Origin: Dyella sp. C11
Lineage (GTDB): Bacteria; Pseudomonadota; Gammaproteobacteria; Xanthomonadales; Rhodanobacteraceae
Assembly: GCF_003121485.1 (NCBI RefSeq)
Contig: NZ_QAVX01000002.1
Coordinates: 276,454 to 340,453, forward strand
Reading direction: 5' to 3'
Length of the DNA stretch: 64,000 bases
In this document: positions 38,149 through 47,182 of the stretch, piece by piece
Position numbering within the stretch: position 1 is the first letter of the stretch
Layout: each line of letters opens with the position of its first letter
The notes under the pieces: model-generated
What the model was told of the DNA's origin: nothing
The model's database searches: none
Seen by the model: the letters and a program-made list of their open reading frames with translations, nothing else
Made by a program: the position numbers and the translations under genes

Positions 38149-39251
38149 CACGCCACCGCCTTGCGCGGCTTACGCGCGGAGTACTGGTTCTGGAACATGC
38201 GCGCGGCGGCCGCAAACACGATCAGCGTGATCATCCACATGGGGAACGAATGGTGCCAATGTCCCTTGATGATCTGGCCACGGCAGATCGCCAGCAGCAG
38301 GTAGTAGAAATAGAACGTGAGGATGGCCAGGAACATGCGGCCGAAGCGCGGCTCACGTGGGCTCTGGCGCGACAGCGGCAACGCAAGCGCCAGCAGTACC
38401 AGGGTCTGGAACGGCGCGATGGTGCGCCAGGCGAATTCCGCGCGCGTGTCCGGGTTGTCGGTGCGCAGCAGCTGCGCCAGCGTCATGGAATGCGCGGGAT
38501 CTTCGTCGTTGTCGTCGGACTGGATGCTGTCGAGCGAGGCGTCGTTGCGCTCGTACTTCATCTTGCGCCAGTTGTCGGCGCCCAGCGGGATGTCGTACTG
38601 GAAACCGTTCCAGATGGCGAGGAAACGGCCGCTGCCGTCGGTTTCCTGATAGAGCTGGCCATGCTTGCCGGTGACGATCTTCAGATGCGGCACGTTGTCG
38701 TGGCCTTCCCGCTCGGTGGCGATGAAGGTGTTGCCCAGCGTGCTGCCGTCGCGACTCAGTTCGTCCACGAAAATGATGCCGCCCTTGCCCGGCAGCGGCG
38801 TGAAGCGGCCGGCATCCAGGCCAGCGGCGATCACCGAACGGTTGGCCGCGGCCACCAGCTGATCCGACGTGCGCGCGGCCCAGGGGCCAAGCCACAGCGA
38901 TACGGCGCCCACCAGAACAGCCAATACCACGGCCAGGATGCTGACCGGACGCAGCAAACCCGACGCACCCATGCCCGAAGAGGCCAGCACGTGCATTTCG
39001 CTTTCGCGGTACATGCGGCCCAGGCCATTGAGCACGCCGAGGAAGGCGGACAGCGGAAGCAGCGTGGACAGGCCGTCGAGCATGTTCAGGCCCAGCACCT
39101 GGAACATCACGCTGGCCGGGAAGCTGCCGTTCGCCACCTGCTGCAACACGTGCGCAAACGAGGTGCCGGCCATGACGGCCAGCAGCACGATGGCGGTGGC
39201 GGCGACGGTTTGCGCCAGCTCACGCAGGAAATAACGATCGAGGATGCTCAG
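38148..39251 (-). CDS. lptF: LPS export ABC transporter permease LptF, apparent CTG start
   Basis: This is the partner of LptG. Read from CTG at 39251 it gives 367 residues opening (M)SILDRYFLRELAQTVA, which aligns with the conserved RYLVRE opening of LptF. The coupling helix reads RMYRESEMHVLASSGMGASG. The first standard in-frame start (GTG at 39188) would delete 21 residues, including this conserved opening and part of helix 1, and a stop codon lies four codons before the CTG. A GAGGA ribosome site (39258-39262) sits exactly six bases before the CTG. The gene is divergent from pepA, as is common. Confidence 0.9.
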   Translation of the reverse strand: MSILDRYFLRELAQTVAATAIVLLAVMAGTSFAHVLQQVANGSFPASVMFQVLGLNMLDGLSTLLPLSAFLGVLNGLGRMYRESEMHVLASSGMGASGLLRPVSILAVVLAVLVGAVSLWLGPWAARTSDQLVAAANRSVIAAGLDAGRFTPLPGKGGIIFVDELSRDGSTLGNTFIATEREGHDNVPHLKIVTGKHGQLYQETDGSGRFLAIWNGFQYDIPLGADNWRKMKYERNDASLDSIQSDDNDEDPAHSMTLAQLLRTDNPDTRAEFAWRTIAPFQTLVLLALALPLSRQSPREPRFGRMFLAILTFYFYYLLLAICRGQIIKGHWHHSFPMWMITLIVFAAAARMFQNQYSARKPRKAVA

Positions 39252-39268
39252 AACCGGTCCTCACGCAT
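39248..39268 (-). other. Six-codon minigene overlapping the lptF start
   Basis: ATG CGT GAG GAC CGG TTC TGA encodes MREDRF. Its stop overlaps the proposed CTG start of lptF by two bases, and the lptF ribosome site lies inside it. It could be chance, or a leader that delivers ribosomes to the weak CTG start. No ribosome site for the minigene itself is obvious. Confidence 0.35.
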
Positions 39269-39455
39269 ACGGAAGGCCACGCGGGGCGCGCGGTAGGCGA
39301 AACAGCAGTGAAGTGTACGGGTTACGGCCCGGTTCTTGGGGACTGTTTCTCGACATGCGATAAGATGAAGGGCTTGGCGCCGCCCCACCCCGGATGCGGC
39401 AAACCCCAAGTTTAGCCTGTCCGGACCTTTCCGGACCTTTCCGCAGGACATCTCC

Positions 39456-40943
39456 ATGACTCTCCAGTTCAGCCTTGGCTCCGTCGCTCCCGAAACCGTC
39501 GAAACCCCCTGCGTGGTGGTCGGCGTGTACGAGAACGGCTTGCTCACCAGTGCCGCCGCCCGCGTGGACACCGCCGCGCACGGCGCCATCAAGCGCCAGG
39601 TGGAAAGCGGTGACATTAGCGGCAAGGCCGGCACCACGGCTGTGCTGTACGCCCCGGAGGGCATCGTCGCCAAGCGCGTGCTGGTGGTGGGTCTGGGAAC
39701 GCAGAAGACGTTCGATGGTGCACGCTATCAGAAGGTGAATATCGAAGCCGTACGCGCCGTGGGCCGCCTGCCGGTGGACAGCGCCGTGTCCTACCTCACC
39801 GAAGTGGACGTGCCCGGCCACGACGCCGCCTGGCGCGTGCGCACCGCCGCCCTGGGCGCGGACTTCGCCGCCTACCGCTACACCGCCACCTTCAAGCCGC
39901 GCGAAAAGTCCGCGCAGCCGGAGCTGACCGCCATCACCTTCGCCGGTGGCGATGACGCCCAGGCCGGCCTGGCCCAGGCCACGGCCATGGCCGAAGGCGT
40001 GCGTTTCGCACGCGAACTGGCCAACCTGCCGCCCAACATCTGCAACCCCGCCTACATCGCCTCGCAGGCCGAGCAGTTCGCCGCGCAGCACGACAAGGTG
40101 AGCTGCACCGTGCTGGACCACGAGAAGATGGGCGAACTGGGCTTCGGCTCGCTGCTCGCCGTGGGTCGTGGCTCCGCCAACAAGCCCAAGCTCGTCATCC
40201 TTGAGTACAAGGGCGGCAACGAGGGCGACAAGCCGTACGCCTTCGTCGGCAAGGGCATCACCTTCGATACCGGCGGCATCAGCCTCAAGCCCGGCCCGGG
40301 CATGGAAGAAATGAAGTTCGACATGGGCGGCGCCGCCGGCGTGCTCGGCAGCTTCGTGGCCACGGTGAAGCTGGGCCTGCCGGTGAACCTGGTGTGCGTG
40401 GTGCCGGCCGTGGAAAACATGCCCGACGGCGACAGCTATCGTCCCAGCGACGTGCTCACCAGCCTCTCCGGCCTCACCATCGAAGTGCTCAACACCGATG
40501 CGGAAGGTCGCCTGATCCTGTGCGATGCGCTCACCTACACCGCGCAGACGTTCCAGCCGAAGGTGCTGATCGACGCCGCCACGCTCACCGGCGCCTGCGT
40601 CATCGCCCTGGGCAAACACGCCAGCGGCCTGATGACCAAGCAGGACGATCTGGCCGCCGAACTGATCGCAGCGGGCGAGCACACGCTCGACCGCGCATGG
40701 CGCCTGCCGCTGTGGGACGACTATCAGGTGCAGCTGGAATCGGGCTTCGCCGACGTCGCCAACATCGGTGGCAAGAACGCGGGCGCCATCACCGCCGGCT
40801 GCTTCCTGGCGCGCTTCACCGAAGGTCAGCGCTGGGCACATCTGGATATCGCCGGTACCGCTTGGGACGAAGGTCGAAAGGGCCTGGGCACGGGTCGCCC
40901 GGTGTCGCTGCTGGTGCAGTGGCTGATCGATCGCGCGGCGTAA
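39456..40943 (+). CDS. pepA: Cytosol leucyl aminopeptidase
   Basis: This M17 metallopeptidase removes N-terminal residues and works as a hexamer with two metal ions. The 495-residue product shows GKGITFDTGGISLKPG and KFDMGGAAGVLGS (metal and catalytic Lys/Asp), the family signature NTDAEGRLIL and ATLTGACVIALGKHASG. The ATG at 39456 is followed by TLQFSLGSV. In gammaproteobacteria it lies next to lptF and holC, as here. The E. coli protein also binds DNA; whether this one does cannot be told. Confidence 0.96.
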   Translation: MTLQFSLGSVAPETVETPCVVVGVYENGLLTSAAARVDTAAHGAIKRQVESGDISGKAGTTAVLYAPEGIVAKRVLVVGLGTQKTFDGARYQKVNIEAVRAVGRLPVDSAVSYLTEVDVPGHDAAWRVRTAALGADFAAYRYTATFKPREKSAQPELTAITFAGGDDAQAGLAQATAMAEGVRFARELANLPPNICNPAYIASQAEQFAAQHDKVSCTVLDHEKMGELGFGSLLAVGRGSANKPKLVILEYKGGNEGDKPYAFVGKGITFDTGGISLKPGPGMEEMKFDMGGAAGVLGSFVATVKLGLPVNLVCVVPAVENMPDGDSYRPSDVLTSLSGLTIEVLNTDAEGRLILCDALTYTAQTFQPKVLIDAATLTGACVIALGKHASGLMTKQDDLAAELIAAGEHTLDRAWRLPLWDDYQVQLESGFADVANIGGKNAGAITAGCFLARFTEGQRWAHLDIAGTAWDEGRKGLGTGRPVSLLVQWLIDRAA

Positions 40944-40966
40944 CCCGCGATACGTTATATCCAAAC

Positions 40967-41093
40967 CGTCATTCCGGCGCAGGCCGGAATCCAGTGACGG
41001 AAGCGTACGGTTTTCGCCGCCAGTCAAAGCACCCGACTTGCTGCAAAGACCGAACTGCATCGCTACTGGATTCCGGCCTGCGCCGGCATGACG
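40967..41093. repeat. Inverted pair of hairpin repeats between pepA and holC
   Basis: One unit (40967-40998) has stem ATTCCGGC/GCCGGAAT followed by CCAGTGAC. The second (about 41062-41093) is the inverted copy with ATTCCGGC/GCCGGCAT. This hairpin family recurs at 5170, 17026, 18030, 33390, 33870 and 50557, with different stem bases that keep pairing. Confidence 0.75.
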
Positions 41094-41112
41094 AAACACG
41101 GAGCCTTCCGCC

Positions 41113-41535
41113 ATGCCTCGCGCCGACTTCTACCTGATCGACAAGCCGCGTTTCCGCGAGCAGCCCTTGCTGCTGGTATGCGAGCTGGCCAAGCGCGCGT
41201 TCGCCGCGCAGCAGCCCACGCTGGTGCTGGCCCGCGATTTCGCGCAGGCCGAGGCCATCGACGAGCTGTTGTGGGAATTCGACCCCGACGGCTTCATCTC
41301 GCACCAGCTCGCCGGTGACGACGATGACCACGCCACCGCCGTGCTGATCGTGCCACCGGGCGTGGACACGCCCGACCGACCGATGCTGATCAACCTGCGC
41401 GAAGACTGCGCGCCAGGCAACTTCGACCGCGTGCTTGAAGTGGTGGCCGCCGAGCCGGCCGAACGCGATGGTTCGCGCACGCGCTGGACGGAATACAAGC
41501 GCCGCGGCTTCGACGTGAACAAGTTCGACATGTAA
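41113..41535 (+). CDS. holC: DNA polymerase III chi subunit
   Basis: The chi subunit links the clamp loader to single-stranded-DNA-binding protein. The 140-residue product starts MPRADFYLIDKPRFREQPLL and keeps the family features CELAKRAFAAQQPTLV, LWEFDPDGFISHQL and the C-terminal RWTEYKRRGFDVNKFD. The position after pepA is the standard arrangement. It is convergent with the hybrid kinase gene, with a REPIN between. Confidence 0.93.
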   Translation: MPRADFYLIDKPRFREQPLLLVCELAKRAFAAQQPTLVLARDFAQAEAIDELLWEFDPDGFISHQLAGDDDDHATAVLIVPPGVDTPDRPMLINLREDCAPGNFDRVLEVVAAEPAERDGSRTRWTEYKRRGFDVNKFDM

Positions 41536-41554
41536 CAGCGAAAAGCCGTCACCT

Positions 41555-41634
41555 GTGGGAGCGCACCCTGTGCGCGACAACAGGCTGGAACGGTGCGCTG
41601 ACGCGCCCCTGTCGCGCACAGGGTGCGCTCCCAC
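41555..41634. repeat. REPIN (type 1 pair)
   Basis: A forward REP (41555-41578; head GTGG, arms GAGCGCAC and GTGCGCGAC) and an inverted copy (41611-41634) are 32 bases apart. They fill the junction of the convergent holC and hybrid kinase genes. Confidence 0.85.
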
Positions 41635-41660
41635 AGGGATATTTTCCGCTTTGGCAATGC

Positions 41661-44600
41661 TCAGCCGTCGACAACCTCTCGCGACGCCACAAGCTGCGCG
41701 TTGATCGCATCCTGCAACTGCTCGCCCGTCAGCGGCTTGCGCAGGAAACCATCCATGCCGGCGTCGCGTGCGCGGCTTTCTTCATCGCCGCCCGAACGCG
41801 CCGTGATGGCCACAATGGGGATGTGCTGGTCGGGTTCCTCGCGCTGGCGAATCAATCGCGCAATCTGGAAACCATCGATACCCGGCAGGTCGAGATCCAG
41901 CAGGATCATGTCGCACGTGGTCTGGGCCAATTCGGCGAGCGCCGCAAGACCATTGGCGACATAACGCACGTCGTGACCGGCACGTTCGAGCAGGCCGCGA
42001 ATCACGGCGGCGACGATGGCGTCGTCTTCCACCAGCAGAATGCGCAACGGCGTTGCGTTCACCCCGTCACCACGCTGGCTCGCGACGCTCGCGGGTTCCT
42101 GCGTCACCGGCAGCGGCAGGCGAACGTGGAAGGTACTGCCGAAGGCCACCTTGGATTCCAGCTCGATGCTGCCGCCCATCATGGCCACCAGTTCGCGGCA
42201 GATGGCCAGGCCCAATCCGCTGCCCGCGCGGCGTTGCGGGCCCGTTGCCTGCTCGAAGCGCTGGAACAGGCGTGACTGGCTGGCCTCGGGAATGCCCGGA
42301 CCGGTGTCGATGATGCTGAAGCGAAGACCGTCGTCGGTGCGGCGCACCCGCAGCGTCACGCCACCACGTTCGGTGAACTTCAATGCGTTGTTGGCCAGGT
42401 TGAGCAGCACCTGCTTGGTGCGAAGTGCATCGCCGATCATGCGCGCGGGAAGGTCGGCCGGCATGTCGACGTCAAAGCGCAGTCCTTTCGCCTGTGCCTG
42501 CCCCTTTTCAAGAGTCGCCACGTCGTCGATGAGCGTGCGCGGGTCGAACGGCGCGTTCTCCAGATCCAATTTGCCCGCTTCGATGCGGGCGAGATCCAGC
42601 GCATCGTTCACCAGTTTGAGCAGCATGCCGCCGGAGCGCTGCATGGCTTCGGCGTAATCACGCTGCACGCGGCTGAGCGGTGTACTGAGCAACAGTTCCG
42701 CCATGCCCATCACGCCAGTCATGGGCGTGCGGATTTCGTGGCTGAGCGTGGCGAGGAATTGCGTCTTGGCCGCACTGGCCTGCTCGGCAAGCGTGCTGCG
42801 CTGTTCGGCCAACTGCATCTGATGGCGCTCGGCGAGTCGACGACGCCAGACCTGCAACGAGAGCCATACCAGCAGCACGCCAAGCAGCACATACGCGCAC
42901 CATGCCCACCAGCGCGCCCACGGCGGCGCCTGCACGTGAATCTGCAAGGGCTTCGCCAGTTGCGTCCATACGCCGTCGGCACCCGCCGCCATGACTTCCA
43001 GCGTGTAGTCGCCGTGTGGCAGTCCGGTGAGGTCGCGTTCGCCGTGATTCCCCGTGTCTACCCAGGTGTTGTCCAGGCCCACGACGCGGAAGCGATAGCG
43101 GTTGGCGGCGGGATCGACGTACGAGAACACGCGCGTGTCTACCGTAAGACCGGAATCCTTCCAGCCAATGGACAGGTGCCCTGTCTCCGGCACAGGCAGA
43201 TCACGCAGCGCGCCGTTGCGACGCACGCTGATGTGGGTGATCGCCAGCCGTGGTGGTTCGGCATGCGGCATCAATCGATTGGGATTGAAGGCCATCACGC
43301 CGCCCAGCGTGGGCGAGTAGATCATGCCGTCTTTCATGCGACCGAAACCGCGCAGGAATTCGCCGTTGCTCAAGCCATCCTGCAAACCCATCTCGCGGAA
43401 TTGCCCGGTCACGGCGTCGAAGCGCCAGAGGCCGTCGCGACCGAAGATCCAGACGCGATGATGCTGGTCTACCGCCAGGTCCACCACGTTGACGGATGGC
43501 CAGCCGTGCGTGGCGTCGACCTTGCGATCGAGCGCAAGTCCGTCGCCGTCGTAGTGGTAGTGCTCCAGTCCATTGGGACGCGCCATCCACATGCCATCGT
43601 CGGTGAAGTCGAAGGCATCAACGGCCTGGCGATTGTCCACGCCGGGCACGGGCTCGAAATGATCGAACGAACGATCGAGGCGCAACATGCCGCCGTCGCT
43701 GGCGTACCAGAACGTGCCGTTCCTCAGCGTGAGCTGGCTGCCCCAGCGCGCTTTCTCCTGCTCCGGGACCACACGAATGGGCGTGACGGTGAGCGTGTCC
43801 TGGTCGATGCGAAACAGGCCTTCGCCGAACGTCCGTGCGTACAACTTGCCATCGGGGCCTACCTCCACTTCCAGCGGATGTTTCATGCCGTGCGGATAGC
43901 CGTCCACCGCATCGAGCTTGCCATTCGCATAGCGGAACAACGCGCCTTGCGTGGTGACCCACAGGCGCGAAGGCACGTCTTCGGTCAGCGCGAGCACATC
44001 GCCGCGCAAACCCGAGATCACATGATCCACCTGGCCCGTCGCGGGCCACAGGCGATCCACGCGGCCGCCGCGCTCACCCACCCAGATGGAGCCTTCGTGC
44101 CCGCGCGCCACGGAATAGGCGACCGAATCGCGCAGGCTGTTGTCATCGTCGGGAATATGAGTGAAGCGGCTCACGCTGTCCCAGCCCGGCGCGAGGTAAC
44201 CCACGCCACCTTCGAACAACGCAATCCACAGGCCGCCTTCGCTGTCAGGCCGGATCTGCCACACCCAGGTGCCGGGCAGGTTGCCGTAGAGCACCGGCTG
44301 GTTGGTAACGGCCTGGATGTGTGCGTCCTGGGGCTCCTTCAGGAAAAGCCCGTGCTGCGTGCCCACCCACATGCGCCCCGCGCGATCGCGCACGCTGCTG
44401 AGGATGTTGGTGTCGGGCAACTCGCCACTGCCAAGCTGCCGCGCCACGTCGTCGCTGCCCACGACGAACAGCCCGTGTGACGACGCGACGCGAATTTCAT
44501 CGCCATCGCCTTCGATGCGCCATGCATCCAGCGACTTGTCCGGCGACTCGGTGGCAATCAGGTGAAACTCGCCCGCCAGGTCGCGGCGAAACACGCCGCT

Positions 44601-45248
44601 GTCGCTGCCCACCCACAACTGACCGCGCGCATCCACGAACAATGCGCCTACCGTTCCCAGCGCCTCGGGCGTCGCACCCGTGACCAGCACGTGGTCGAAG
44701 CCGCGACCGTCCTTGCGCATGCGGTCCAGGCCCACGGCCGTGCCGACCCAGAGGGTGTCGTCGCTGGTCTGCGCGATGGACCACGCCTTGTCGCTGGCCA
44801 GGCTCGCCGGATCGCCGGGGTCGTGCGCCCAGTGGCGAAACGCGTTCGAACGTTCGTCGTAACGGTTGAGTCCCGCCTCCAGCCCCGCGGCCCACAGGTG
44901 GCCGGCATGATCGAACATCAGCGCGGAAATACCGTTGTTGAACAGCGATTGCGGGTCACCCGCCACGTGGCGAAACACTTCGAAGCTGACGCCGTCGTAA
45001 CGGGCGATGCCGCTCTTGGTGCCGAACCACATGGTGCCGTCCGGCCCTTGCAGCAGCGTATAGACGGTACTGCTCGGCAGGCCTTCGGCCGTGCCGAAGC
45101 GACGGAACTGTGGCGTGGCAAGGGCCGTGTTGCCTGTGGCCTGCACCGTCGCCGGCGGCGGCAAACCCGGCGCGGCCTGCGTGGACGCAACCACCGGAGT
45201 GGTTGTCGCCACAGACAGGACAACACTGAGCAACACGGACGGCAACAT
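41661..45248 (-). CDS. Hybrid sensor kinase with periplasmic beta-propeller, Y_Y_Y, kinase and receiver
   Basis: This 1195-residue membrane protein has a signal peptide (MLPSVLLSVVLSVATTTPVVA) and many two-component propeller repeats (GPDGTMWFGTKSGIARYDG, LWVGTAVGLDRM, MWVGTQHGLFL and others, about 35-640). A Y_Y_Y domain (GLPHGDYTLEVMAAGADGVW), one transmembrane helix, HisKA (LSHEIRTPMTGVMGM, His837), an ATPase domain (NLANNALKFTERGG, GSGLGLAICREL) and a receiver (Asp1118 in ILLDLDLPGIDGF) follow. No DNA-binding or Hpt domain is present, so an outside phosphorelay partner is needed. The ATG at 45248 follows GGGGGAAG; the frame is open further upstream. Ligands of such sensors are often glycans, but this one's is unknown. 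Confidence 0.92.
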   Translation of the reverse strand: MLPSVLLSVVLSVATTTPVVASTQAAPGLPPPATVQATGNTALATPQFRRFGTAEGLPSSTVYTLLQGPDGTMWFGTKSGIARYDGVSFEVFRHVAGDPQSLFNNGISALMFDHAGHLWAAGLEAGLNRYDERSNAFRHWAHDPGDPASLASDKAWSIAQTSDDTLWVGTAVGLDRMRKDGRGFDHVLVTGATPEALGTVGALFVDARGQLWVGSDSGVFRRDLAGEFHLIATESPDKSLDAWRIEGDGDEIRVASSHGLFVVGSDDVARQLGSGELPDTNILSSVRDRAGRMWVGTQHGLFLKEPQDAHIQAVTNQPVLYGNLPGTWVWQIRPDSEGGLWIALFEGGVGYLAPGWDSVSRFTHIPDDDNSLRDSVAYSVARGHEGSIWVGERGGRVDRLWPATGQVDHVISGLRGDVLALTEDVPSRLWVTTQGALFRYANGKLDAVDGYPHGMKHPLEVEVGPDGKLYARTFGEGLFRIDQDTLTVTPIRVVPEQEKARWGSQLTLRNGTFWYASDGGMLRLDRSFDHFEPVPGVDNRQAVDAFDFTDDGMWMARPNGLEHYHYDGDGLALDRKVDATHGWPSVNVVDLAVDQHHRVWIFGRDGLWRFDAVTGQFREMGLQDGLSNGEFLRGFGRMKDGMIYSPTLGGVMAFNPNRLMPHAEPPRLAITHISVRRNGALRDLPVPETGHLSIGWKDSGLTVDTRVFSYVDPAANRYRFRVVGLDNTWVDTGNHGERDLTGLPHGDYTLEVMAAGADGVWTQLAKPLQIHVQAPPWARWWAWCAYVLLGVLLVWLSLQVWRRRLAERHQMQLAEQRSTLAEQASAAKTQFLATLSHEIRTPMTGVMGMAELLLSTPLSRVQRDYAEAMQRSGGMLLKLVNDALDLARIEAGKLDLENAPFDPRTLIDDVATLEKGQAQAKGLRFDVDMPADLPARMIGDALRTKQVLLNLANNALKFTERGGVTLRVRRTDDGLRFSIIDTGPGIPEASQSRLFQRFEQATGPQRRAGSGLGLAICRELVAMMGGSIELESKVAFGSTFHVRLPLPVTQEPASVASQRGDGVNATPLRILLVEDDAIVAAVIRGLLERAGHDVRYVANGLAALAELAQTTCDMILLDLDLPGIDGFQIARLIRQREEPDQHIPIVAITARSGGDEESRARDAGMDGFLRKPLTGEQLQDAINAQLVASREVVDG

Positions 45249-45432
45249 GCACTTCCCCCAGAATCTTTCGATCATGCCAGACCTGCATCGCAGGAACGAA
45301 CATGGCTTTCGGCCGACTTCCCTTTCCTTGAAGGACGCGTTGCCGCAGGATGCGCCGAGCCTCTCCCGGGGAAACAATCCGTTTCCGGCGGGCGGCTGGC
45401 ATCGCCCCGGCGGATCGTCCAGACTCCCGCCC

Positions 45433-46053
45433 ATGCCAGGGTCACGCCTCCTCAGCCGACTTCTCATCGCCTTGCTGGGCGCGCTGGCGCCGTTCGCCAC
45501 GACATGGGCGGCGCCGACCACGTATACGTACGACACCACGCATAGCCAGATCCTTTTCAGCATCGACCACAACGGCTTCTCGCGACCGTTCGGGCGGCTG
45601 CACATCGCCAAGGGTTGGCTGCGCTTCGATCCGGATGACTGGAGCCAGGCCGCCACCGAGCTGGACGTGGACCTCAACAGCCTGGACATGGGCGATGCCG
45701 CGTGGAACGCCGCCGTGCTCAAGCCGGCTTACCTCGACGCGGACAAGGCACGCTATGCGCATTTCATCAGCACATCGGTGGAACGCAAGGACGACACGCA
45801 CGGTGTGCTGCGCGGCAACCTGACGCTTCGCGGCGTGACGCATCCGGTGGATATCGCATTCACCGTCAATCGGCGCGGCACGACCATCTACGGCATGCGC
45901 ACCATCGCCGGTTTCTCCGGCACGACCACGCTCAATCGCGACGAGTACGGCATCACTGCAACGCCCAACTCCATCGGCCACGGCGTCAGCATCTGGCTGG
46001 AACTGGAAGCCGTGCAGGACGATCCAAACCATAACAACAAGGAAACGCCATGA
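45433..46053 (+). CDS. YceI family exported protein (first copy)
   Basis: This 206-residue periplasmic lipocalin-like protein has a signal peptide (LLIALLGALAPFATTWAAP). The YceI pattern is TTHSQILFSIDHNGFSRPFG, ELDVDLNSLDMGDAAWN, GVLRGNLTLRGVTHPVDIAF and TATPNSIGHGVSIWLELEA. Family members bind isoprenoid quinone-like lipids. It heads a tight operon with cytochrome b561 and a second YceI protein, and its last codons overlap the b561 ATG (ATGA). It is divergent from the hybrid kinase. An upstream open frame lies in that kinase's leader and is not used. Confidence 0.92.
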   Translation: MPGSRLLSRLLIALLGALAPFATTWAAPTTYTYDTTHSQILFSIDHNGFSRPFGRLHIAKGWLRFDPDDWSQAATELDVDLNSLDMGDAAWNAAVLKPAYLDADKARYAHFISTSVERKDDTHGVLRGNLTLRGVTHPVDIAFTVNRRGTTIYGMRTIAGFSGTTTLNRDEYGITATPNSIGHGVSIWLELEAVQDDPNHNNKETP

Positions 46054-46622
46054 GTCTGCGCAACACCGAGCATCAATGGGGATCGGTGGCCAAATTCTTC
46101 CACTGGACGATTGCCCTGCTGATCATCGGCAACGGCATCTTCGGCCTGTGCATGGATCTGGCCCACGGGCCCATGCAGAAGATCAACTGGCTGGCGTTGC
46201 ACAAATCGATCGGCCTGACCGTGCTCGCGCTGTTCCTGCTGCGCGTGCTGTGGCGACTGGCCAACCGCCCGCCCAGGGACGAACCCGCGCCGCGCTGGCA
46301 ACACTATGTGGCACACGGCGTGCACATGACGCTTTACCTGCTGGTGGCGCTGCTGCCGCTCAGCGGATGGTGGTTCAACTCCATCGTGGGCAAGCCACTG
46401 CAGTTCTTCAAGCTGTTCAACCTGCCGGCGCTTACCGACGCAAACCCGGATGCGCGCCACTTGTGGCGCGGCGTGCACGAATACCTGTTCTGGTTCCTGG
46501 TGGCGCTGCTGGTACTGCACATTGCCGGTGCCCTCAGGCATCACCTCGTCGACCGCGACAACACCTTGCGGCGCATGCTCCCCTTCGCACGCGTGCGCCC
46601 GAACCCCAAAGGAGAACGTTGA
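46050..46622 (+). CDS. Cytochrome b561 family protein
   Basis: This 190-residue four-helix diheme membrane protein oxidises or reduces quinones. Candidate heme ligands are His18 (KFFHWTIALL), His51 (LALHKSIGL), a His in YVAHGVHMTLYLL and one in LLVLHIAGALRHH. It is flanked on both sides by YceI genes in overlapping frames, consistent with a shared quinone or lipid substrate in the envelope. The E. coli relative CybB oxidises superoxide, and that activity is possible here. Confidence 0.92.
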   Translation: MSLRNTEHQWGSVAKFFHWTIALLIIGNGIFGLCMDLAHGPMQKINWLALHKSIGLTVLALFLLRVLWRLANRPPRDEPAPRWQHYVAHGVHMTLYLLVALLPLSGWWFNSIVGKPLQFFKLFNLPALTDANPDARHLWRGVHEYLFWFLVALLVLHIAGALRHHLVDRDNTLRRMLPFARVRPNPKGER

Positions 46623-47182
46623 TGAATCGCTCCGCATTGAAATTCGCCCCGCTGCTGCTCGCGCTTGCCCTGCCCGGCCTGGCCAGTGCCGCCGATTACG
46701 CCGTGCAGCCTGCCGGCAGCAAGCTCGGCTTTGCCGGCAGCTTCCAGGGCCAGGCGTTCGACGGCAGCTTCGGCCAGTGGACCGCTGCCATCAGCTACGA
46801 CGCGGCCAAGCTCGCCACCTCGAAGTTCGACGTGGAAGTGGACCTTTCCAGCGTGAAGACCGGCGACAAGGATCGCGACGGTGCCTTGCCCGGCTCAGAT
46901 TTCTTCAACATCGCCAAGTTTCCCAAGGCGCATTTCGTCACCACCGGCTTTCGCCAGAATGGCGCGCAGGTGGTGGCCGACGGCAACCTCACGCTGCGCG
47001 GCGTGACCAAGCCGGTGAGCCTCAACGTGGCGTTCAAGCCCGCAGGTACGGGCGGCACCATGGACGTGACCGGTTCGGTGAAGCGTCTTGATTTCGGCGT
47101 GGGCGGCGGTGATTACGCCGATACGTCGGTGATCGCGAATGACGTGAAGATCAACGCGCACCTGGTGCTCACGGCCAAGTAA
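46622..47182 (+). CDS. YceI family exported protein (second copy)
   Basis: This 186-residue product has a signal peptide (LLLALALPGLASAADYAV) and YceI features: GSKLGFAGSFQGQAFDGSF, DVEVDLSSVKTGDKDRDGAL, FPKAHFVTTGFR, GNLTLRGVTKPVSLNVAFKP and DTSVIANDVKINAHLVLTAK at the C-terminus. The ATG shares one base with the b561 stop (TGATG). The last 17 codons are duplicated downstream in a tandem repeat array beginning at 47117, so the gene's 3' end is repeat unit 1. Confidence 0.93.
   Translation: MNRSALKFAPLLLALALPGLASAADYAVQPAGSKLGFAGSFQGQAFDGSFGQWTAAISYDAAKLATSKFDVEVDLSSVKTGDKDRDGALPGSDFFNIAKFPKAHFVTTGFRQNGAQVVADGNLTLRGVTKPVSLNVAFKPAGTGGTMDVTGSVKRLDFGVGGGDYADTSVIANDVKINAHLVLTAK

Noticed and set aside
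39261-41114. A 617-codon frame antisense to pepA that ends at the lptF leader
   Set aside because: It shadows pepA, and its protein has no domain-like pattern. Only the minigene at its end was kept, as a low-confidence item.
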